From Streptomyces sp. XD-27 (GTDB taxonomy: Bacteria > Actinomycetota > Actinomycetes > Streptomycetales > Streptomycetaceae): a DNA stretch of 64,000 nt. A program made the position numbers and the translations under genes. The notes beneath the pieces were generated by a model. It was not told where the DNA came from. It saw only the letters and a list, made by a program, of their open reading frames with translations, and made no database searches. Below, in pieces: positions 60,117-64,000 of this stretch (the first letter of the stretch is position 1; every line of letters starts with the position of its first letter). The DNA is taken from positions 6,262,001-6,326,000 of the forward strand of contig NZ_CP130713.1 in the NCBI RefSeq assembly GCF_030553055.1, given 5' to 3'.

Positions 60117-62441
60117 ATGCGCAGCAGACCACGACACCTCACCGCGCTGATGGCCGCCGCGGCGACGGCGGCCGTACCCCTGCTCAGCGGCGCCGCCACC
60201 CGCCTCGAAGCGCCACCGCGGCTCGGCGACCGGCTGTACACCCCACCCGCCAGCGAGCAGGCGTACGAGCACCTGCTGGCCCTCGTCCGGCGCGGCGCCT
60301 ACCGCGACGCCGCGGGGATCCTGGGCATGGTCCGTACCCCGCACGCGGTCTGGTACGGCGACGATCCCCCCGAGATCGTGGAGCGCCAGGTCCGCATGAC
60401 CACGTCCCTGGCGGCCCGTCAGGGGGCGGTGCCGGTCCTCGCCCTGTACAACGTCCCCGGCCGCGACTGCGGCAGCTACTCGGGCGGCGGCGCGGGGAAC
60501 ACCCGGGAGTACCAGGCGTGGGTGGACGCGGTGGCCCGCGGCATCGGGGACCGCGCGGCGATGGTCATCCTGGAGCCGGACTCGCTGGCGCTGCTGCCGA
60601 AGGACTGCCCGTCGGGCGACGCGGAAGAGCGTGCGGGGATGGACGCGTTCGTCGTGTCCGAGGCCGAGGACAGGTCGCTGGAGGCGGCGGTGGACGCGGC
60701 GGTCGACGCGGAGATGGCGGCCGAGGCCGACGCGGCCGACGCGCGTGCCGATCGCGAGGCTGCCGAGGTCGCCGACGAGGCGGGCGCCGCGGACGCGGCC
60801 GATGCCGCAGGGGCGGATGCCCTCGACGAGGGGGGCGCCGCCGGGGCCGATGCCGCCGCTCCCTACGGCGCCGCGGGTGCGGCGGCGGGCGAGCCGCCGG
60901 AAGGGGGCGCGGTGGGCCGCCGCGGGATGTCCTCGGCCCGCCGCGGGGTGTCCTCGCCCGGTGGCCCGAGTCGCCTCGGCGGCCCGGGTACGGATGGGGC
61001 CGTACGGGACAGGGGCGTGACGGGGGAGTACGCGCGGGACGGGGCTGTGCCGGGCGGGGCTGTGGGGGGCGGGTCCACGCGGGGAGTGGGGTCCGCCACG
61101 GGCCCGATGCCGTCGAGCGCACCGGCCGGGGCCGAGGCCGCGCCGGGCACCTCCGTGCCGGGCGCCCCCGTGCCGGGCGCCCCCGTGCCGGGCGCCCCCG
61201 TGCCGGGCGCCCCCGTGCCGGGCGCCCCCGTGCCGGGCGCTTCCGCGCCGGATGCCTCCGCACCGGGCGCCCCCGCGCCGGATTCCTCCATGTCGGACTC
61301 GCCCGCATCGGACTCGCCCGCATCGGACTCGCCCGCATCGGACTCGCCCGCATCGGACTCGGCCGTGCCGGACGCCGCCACAACCGGCGAGCCGACGCCG
61401 GGCCCGGCGGACGCCGCCCTGCCCGGGGCCTCGTCGACGAGCCCCGCGCCGGACGCCGTCGGGTCCGATCCGCTGTCGGACGGTCCCGCGTCGGCGGAGG
61501 CCGACAGGGCCAGGAAGGCCGGCGGGGCCAAGAGGGCGGCGCGGGCCGAGGAGGCCGCCAGGGCCGACAGGGCGGCGCGGGCCGAGAAGGCCGCCAAGGC
61601 GAGGAAGGCGGCGCGGGCCGAGAAGGCGGCGCGGGCGAAGAACTCGCGGACCGCCGCCCGGTACGCCGAGATCAACTACGCCGTCGACGCGCTCGCCGCA
61701 CTACCGCGCACCCGCGTCTACCTCGACGCCGGGCACTCCGCCTGGCACCCCGCCCCCAAGATCGCGTCCCGGCTGATCGCCGCGGGCGTCGCCCGTGCCA
61801 CCGGCTTCTTCATCAACGTTTCGGCGTATCAGACGGACAGCGCCAACGCCTGGTACGGCAGGCTCATCTCCTCCTGCCTGGCCTACGCCGCCAAGGGCGG
61901 GGACCCCGCCGCCTGCCCGACGCAGGATTGGCCGCGCAACCGGGCCCAGAAGTGGCTCGACGGACACGTCGGGGCGGTCGACCCGGCCCGGATGAAGCAC
62001 TTCGTCACCGACACCAGCCGCAACGGCCGGGGCCCCTGGGCGCCCGCCGACGCCTACCGGGACGCGCAGGACTGGTGCAACCCGCCGGGGCGGGGCCTGG
62101 GCGCCCAGCCGACGACCCGTACCGGCGATCCGCTGCACGACGCGAAGCTGTGGGTGAAGACGCCGGGCGAGTCGGACGGACTGTGCCTGCGGGGCACCCA
62201 CGGACCGCAGGACCCGGAGCGGATCATGGTGGACCCCAAGGCGGGGAAGTGGTTCCCCACGCAGGCGCTGGAACTCGTGCGGCTGGCCGCCCCGGGCAGC
62301 CTCCCCGACTGGGTGCGCATCGCCGACGCCTACGGGCGCGGACTGCTGCCCGCGACTCCTCTGGAGCCCGACGGCGGACGAACGTATGACGAGGGCGAGC
62401 GCGGGTACTCGAGGACGCCCCGGCCGTGGACGGAGCCGTGA
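60117..62441 (+). CDS. GH6 glycosidase with a 345-residue repeat insertion
   Basis: 774 residues with an N-terminal signal segment (MRSRPRHLTALMAAAATAAV). Family 6 (cellulase) motifs: LALYNVPGRDCGSYSGGG with likely acid Asp117, VILEPDSLALLPKDC with Asp155, then RVYLDAGHSAWHPAPKIA, TGFFINVSAYQTD, HFVTDTSRNGRGPW and LWVKTPGESDGLC. Between Cys164 and about residue 512 lies a low-complexity block rich in Ala, Asp, Glu, Gly, Pro and Lys, placed inside the catalytic barrel. Removing it leaves about 430 residues, a normal size. The frame is open throughout, so it is not a frameshift. Confidence 0.85.
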   Translation: MRSRPRHLTALMAAAATAAVPLLSGAATRLEAPPRLGDRLYTPPASEQAYEHLLALVRRGAYRDAAGILGMVRTPHAVWYGDDPPEIVERQVRMTTSLAARQGAVPVLALYNVPGRDCGSYSGGGAGNTREYQAWVDAVARGIGDRAAMVILEPDSLALLPKDCPSGDAEERAGMDAFVVSEAEDRSLEAAVDAAVDAEMAAEADAADARADREAAEVADEAGAADAADAAGADALDEGGAAGADAAAPYGAAGAAAGEPPEGGAVGRRGMSSARRGVSSPGGPSRLGGPGTDGAVRDRGVTGEYARDGAVPGGAVGGGSTRGVGSATGPMPSSAPAGAEAAPGTSVPGAPVPGAPVPGAPVPGAPVPGAPVPGASAPDASAPGAPAPDSSMSDSPASDSPASDSPASDSPASDSAVPDAATTGEPTPGPADAALPGASSTSPAPDAVGSDPLSDGPASAEADRARKAGGAKRAARAEEAARADRAARAEKAAKARKAARAEKAARAKNSRTAARYAEINYAVDALAALPRTRVYLDAGHSAWHPAPKIASRLIAAGVARATGFFINVSAYQTDSANAWYGRLISSCLAYAAKGGDPAACPTQDWPRNRAQKWLDGHVGAVDPARMKHFVTDTSRNGRGPWAPADAYRDAQDWCNPPGRGLGAQPTTRTGDPLHDAKLWVKTPGESDGLCLRGTHGPQDPERIMVDPKAGKWFPTQALELVRLAAPGSLPDWVRIADAYGRGLLPATPLEPDGGRTYDEGERGYSRTPRPWTEP
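61155..61244 (+). repeat. 15-bp tandem repeat encoding VPGAP
   Basis: GTGCCGGGCGCCCCC is repeated five times without change (61155-61229), then a sixth copy with two substitutions. Confidence 0.9.
61293..61367 (+). repeat. 15-bp tandem repeat encoding SDSPA
   Basis: TCGGACTCGCCCGCA is repeated four times without change (61293-61352), then a variant copy. Confidence 0.9.
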
Positions 62442-62486
62442 GCGGCACCCCGCGGCTGGGCCGCTTGCGCACGCCTGGAGGTCCCG

Positions 62487-63308
62487 ATGACCCGGCAGAC
62501 CTGGCAGCCCTGCCGGTCCGACGCAGGGCCGCGGGCCGCGGCCTCGCCGCCGCCCGAACCCGCTCCGGACCGGGAACCCCAGCCTCCGGTCGAGCCGGGC
62601 GCGCCGTCCGAGCCGCAGCCTCCGGCCGAGCCGGGCAAGCGTCCCGAGCCGCGCCCCCACCCGGTGCCGGAGCCGGAGCGGCCACCCGGCCCCGAGCCGG
62701 AGCCGCCGCCCAGCCCCGAGCCGGAGCCCCCGCCTCCGCCGCGTCCCGAGCCGCACCCGGTGCCGGGCCCGGAGCCCCCGCCCCGCCCCGAGCCGGTGCC
62801 CCCGCCCGGCCCCGAACCACAGCCGCCGCCTCGCCCGGTGCCCACGCCACCGCCTTCACCCGGCCCGGTGCCCACTCCGCCGCCGCCCGGCCCGGTGCCG
62901 GAGCCGCAGCCACTGCCGGGCCCGGCACCGCACCCGGTTCCCAGGCCCCCGGGCCCCGAACCCGTACCCGACCCGTCACCGCCACCCACCCCGCTCACGC
63001 ATCTCCCAGCGCGGACCGGACGTGTGCTACTAGGTAGCACACGATGGCACCAGTGGATATGGTGGACGGTATGGCAGCGCAGCCCGAAATCACCCAACGC
63101 GACCTGCGTACCAAGTCCAAAGAGATCATGGACGCCGTCCAGAGCGGCCAGAGTTTCACCGTCACCCGGGACGGCCACGAGATCGGCGAGCTGGTTCCAC
63201 TGCGCCGCCGCCGTCGCTTCGTCCCGCGCGCAGAGTTCGCCGCCATGTCCCGCACCGCCCCCGACATCTCCCCGGCCGCCTTCCGGGCAGATCAGGACGC
63301 CGCCGTAG
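62487..63308 (+). pseudogene. Proline/glutamate-rich ORF without a natural end
   Basis: ATG 62487 follows GGAGGT at close spacing, so the start looks genuine (MTRQTWQPCRSDAG). From about residue 20 to 170 the product is dense PEPxPPP repeat. A and T bases in this stretch fall at codon positions expected for this frame, which supports coding. After about 62998 the frame runs on through the antitoxin gene until 63308, giving an unrelated Trp/Ser/Arg-rich tail. The toxin-antitoxin module has probably replaced its 3' end. A wall-spanning linker protein is possible but not shown. Confidence 0.45.
63021..63043 (+). promoter_or_regulatory. Palindromic operator of the toxin-antitoxin operon
   Basis: CGTGTGCTAC and GTAGCACACG are perfect 10-bp arms around TAG, 27 bases before the antitoxin ATG. 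Antitoxins of this class repress their own operon at such sites. Confidence 0.7.
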
Positions 63309-63340
63309 AGCAGGAGCCGGACGACCCCTATGCCCGTTGA
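63071..63340 (+). CDS. Phd/YefM-type antitoxin
   Basis: 89 residues from ATG 63071 (MAAQPEITQRDLRTKSKEIM). The N-terminal DNA-binding fold of Phd/YefM is clear (VQSGQSFTVTRDGHEIGELV, followed by PLRRRRRFVP). The C-terminal part should wrap the toxin. ATGs at 63044 and 63059 are alternative starts. It overlaps the toxin gene by 11 bases. Confidence 0.87.
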   Translation: MAAQPEITQRDLRTKSKEIMDAVQSGQSFTVTRDGHEIGELVPLRRRRRFVPRAEFAAMSRTAPDISPAAFRADQDAAVEQEPDDPYAR

Positions 63341-63788
63341 GTACGAACAGGGTCTGCTCGACACGAACATCGTGATCCTGCGCAAGTGGGTGGACCCTGA
63401 GGAGCTGCCCGCGGAGATGGCCATCTGCGCCATCACACTGGCCGAACTCTCCGCAGGACCCCACCAGGTACGCCGCAACGGCGAGCAGGACGACTACGAC
63501 GAGCACATGGAACGAGCGCGGCGCATGGATGTCCTCCAGCGTGCCGAGAACGAGTTCGATCCCATCCCCTTCGGCTCGGAGGCGGCCCGCCTGTATGGCA
63601 GAGTCTGTGCGGCCGTGATCAGCTCGGGCCGCACGCCTCGCCGCCGGGTGGCCGACCTGATGATCGCCTCTGTCGCCATCGCAGAGGAGTTGCCCCTCTT
63701 CACCACCAACCCGGACGACTACAAGGGGCTGGATGGCCTTCTCACCGTCGTCCCCGTCACCCGGCCCGAGCTGCTCCACGACCGATAG
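63330..63788 (+). CDS. vapC: VapC-type PIN domain toxin
   Basis: 152 residues. PIN acidic residues: Asp in GLLDTNIVILRKW, Glu in ICAITLAELSAGPHQV, Asp in RRRVADLMIASVAIAEELPL, and Asp in FTTNPDDYKGLDGL. PIN toxins are Mg-dependent RNases, usually cutting tRNA or rRNA. The 11-base overlap with the antitoxin supports co-translation. Confidence 0.9.
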   Translation: MPVEYEQGLLDTNIVILRKWVDPEELPAEMAICAITLAELSAGPHQVRRNGEQDDYDEHMERARRMDVLQRAENEFDPIPFGSEAARLYGRVCAAVISSGRTPRRRVADLMIASVAIAEELPLFTTNPDDYKGLDGLLTVVPVTRPELLHDR

Positions 63789-63874
63789 CCGACGTCACCG
63801 CGCCCGTGCCTCGATGTTTCGGTACGGCTTCGCCCGGCTACCCGGCGCTCCAGCGACGCGAAAGGGGTCCGGAC

Positions 63875-64000
63875 ATGTCCTCCACCGCAGACGCGGGCGG
63901 GTTCAACCCGATCACCACGGCGTGGAACACCGTCGCCCACTACGCGACCTACGAAGAGGCCCAGGAGGCGGTCGACCGGCTCTCCGACGAGGGGTTCCCC
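63875..64000 (+). CDS. General stress protein 17M-like protein, 5' part only
   Basis: The first 42 codons run to the window edge. GAAAGGGG precedes ATG 63875. AWNTVAHYATYEEAQEAVDR and LSDEGFP match the start of the general stress protein 17M-like domain seen in Streptomyces membrane stress proteins. The rest lies outside. Confidence 0.65.
   Translation, partial: MSSTADAGGFNPITTAWNTVAHYATYEEAQEAVDRLSDEGFP

Larger units (their letters stand above)
60612..61649 (+). repeat. In-frame low-complexity insertion in the GH6 gene
   Basis: About 1.04 kb splitting the GH6 catalytic domain. In order: Ala/Asp/Glu-rich segment, Gly/Arg-rich segment, VPGAP repeats (61155-61244), Ser-Asp-Ser-Pro-Ala repeats (61293-61367), and an Ala/Lys/Arg/Glu-rich helical segment (61500-61645). 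Confidence 0.8.

Noticed and set aside
61155..61367. Regular 15-bp repeats that could be taken for a CRISPR-like array
   Set aside because: There are no unique spacers; units are contiguous, in frame and encode VPGAP and SDSPA repeats.
63000..64000. Integrase, transposase or attachment site around the toxin-antitoxin module
   Set aside because: No such gene or flanking direct repeat was seen; the right flank leaves the window too soon to judge.

Overview
The window reads as chromosome of a Streptomyces or close relative. Base composition is very GC-rich, genes are dense and codon third positions are almost always G or C. The content is typical of the genus: a SAV2148-type HEPN protein, an XRE regulator of the DUF5753 type, a DUF2637 membrane protein, a mycothiol-type nitroreductase, and the common intergenic hairpin CCTCAAGCGCCGGACGGGC. 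No rRNA, tRNA, CRISPR array, phage or insertion sequence was seen.

Layout. 1-3000 holds a GNAT acetyltransferase (cut by the window edge) behind a short leader ORF, then a NarL-type two-component pair. 3099-5845 holds a small membrane protein, dihydrolipoyl dehydrogenase and a divergent LysR regulator. 5896-10900 holds treY and glgX (trehalose/glycogen). 11140-13316 holds what looks like a copper amine oxidase split over two secreted proteins. 13404-18882 is mixed housekeeping (HEPN protein, XRE regulator, membrane protein, DnaQ-like exonuclease, VOC protein, kinase-like phosphotransferase). 19071-22125 is a sugar ABC importer without its ATPase. 22191-25804 holds an Erm 23S rRNA methyltransferase with a long leader, and an MMPL exporter. 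26221-28246 holds a secreted subtilisin and a DsbA-like protein.

28281-37939 is one long minus-strand assimilatory sulfur operon: leader peptide, sulfite reductase, zinc-ribbon protein, cysH, a 50-codon ORF, cysC, cysD, cysN, a 33-codon ORF, sulfonate ABC transporter (binding protein, ATPase, permease) and a sirohydrochlorin chelatase. Most junctions are 4-base stop/start overlaps, so translation is probably coupled along it. 38031-49339 holds a GNAT, a GAF regulator, a BrkB-type membrane protein, rsgA with an unusual leader, a TmrB-like tunicamycin resistance protein, a DUF456 protein, a LuxR-type regulator, a PP2C-like/HATPase pair, a DUF2637 protein and an iron-box-controlled FhuF. 49457-51093 holds a GntR regulator and a TPR protein. 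51246-60037 is a purine catabolism locus: PucR regulator divergent from the three xanthine dehydrogenase subunit genes, an NCS2 permease and XdhC. 60117-64000 holds a GH6 glycosidase interrupted by about 345 residues of repeats, a proline/glutamate-rich ORF without a proper end, a Phd/VapC toxin-antitoxin pair and the start of a general stress protein.

Two themes stand out. First, several genes sit behind leader ORFs with strong ribosome binding sites and local hairpins (GNAT, erm, sulfite reductase, rsgA). The rsgA leader carries two identical copies of a 9-mer perfectly complementary to the leader ORF's own ribosome binding site. Second, six minus-strand genes (response regulator, histidine kinase, treY, glgX, GAF regulator, pucR) are each broken by exactly one missing base in a run of four or five G/C. 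Restoring one base gives a full-length protein every time, so these are most likely sequence errors rather than gene decay.
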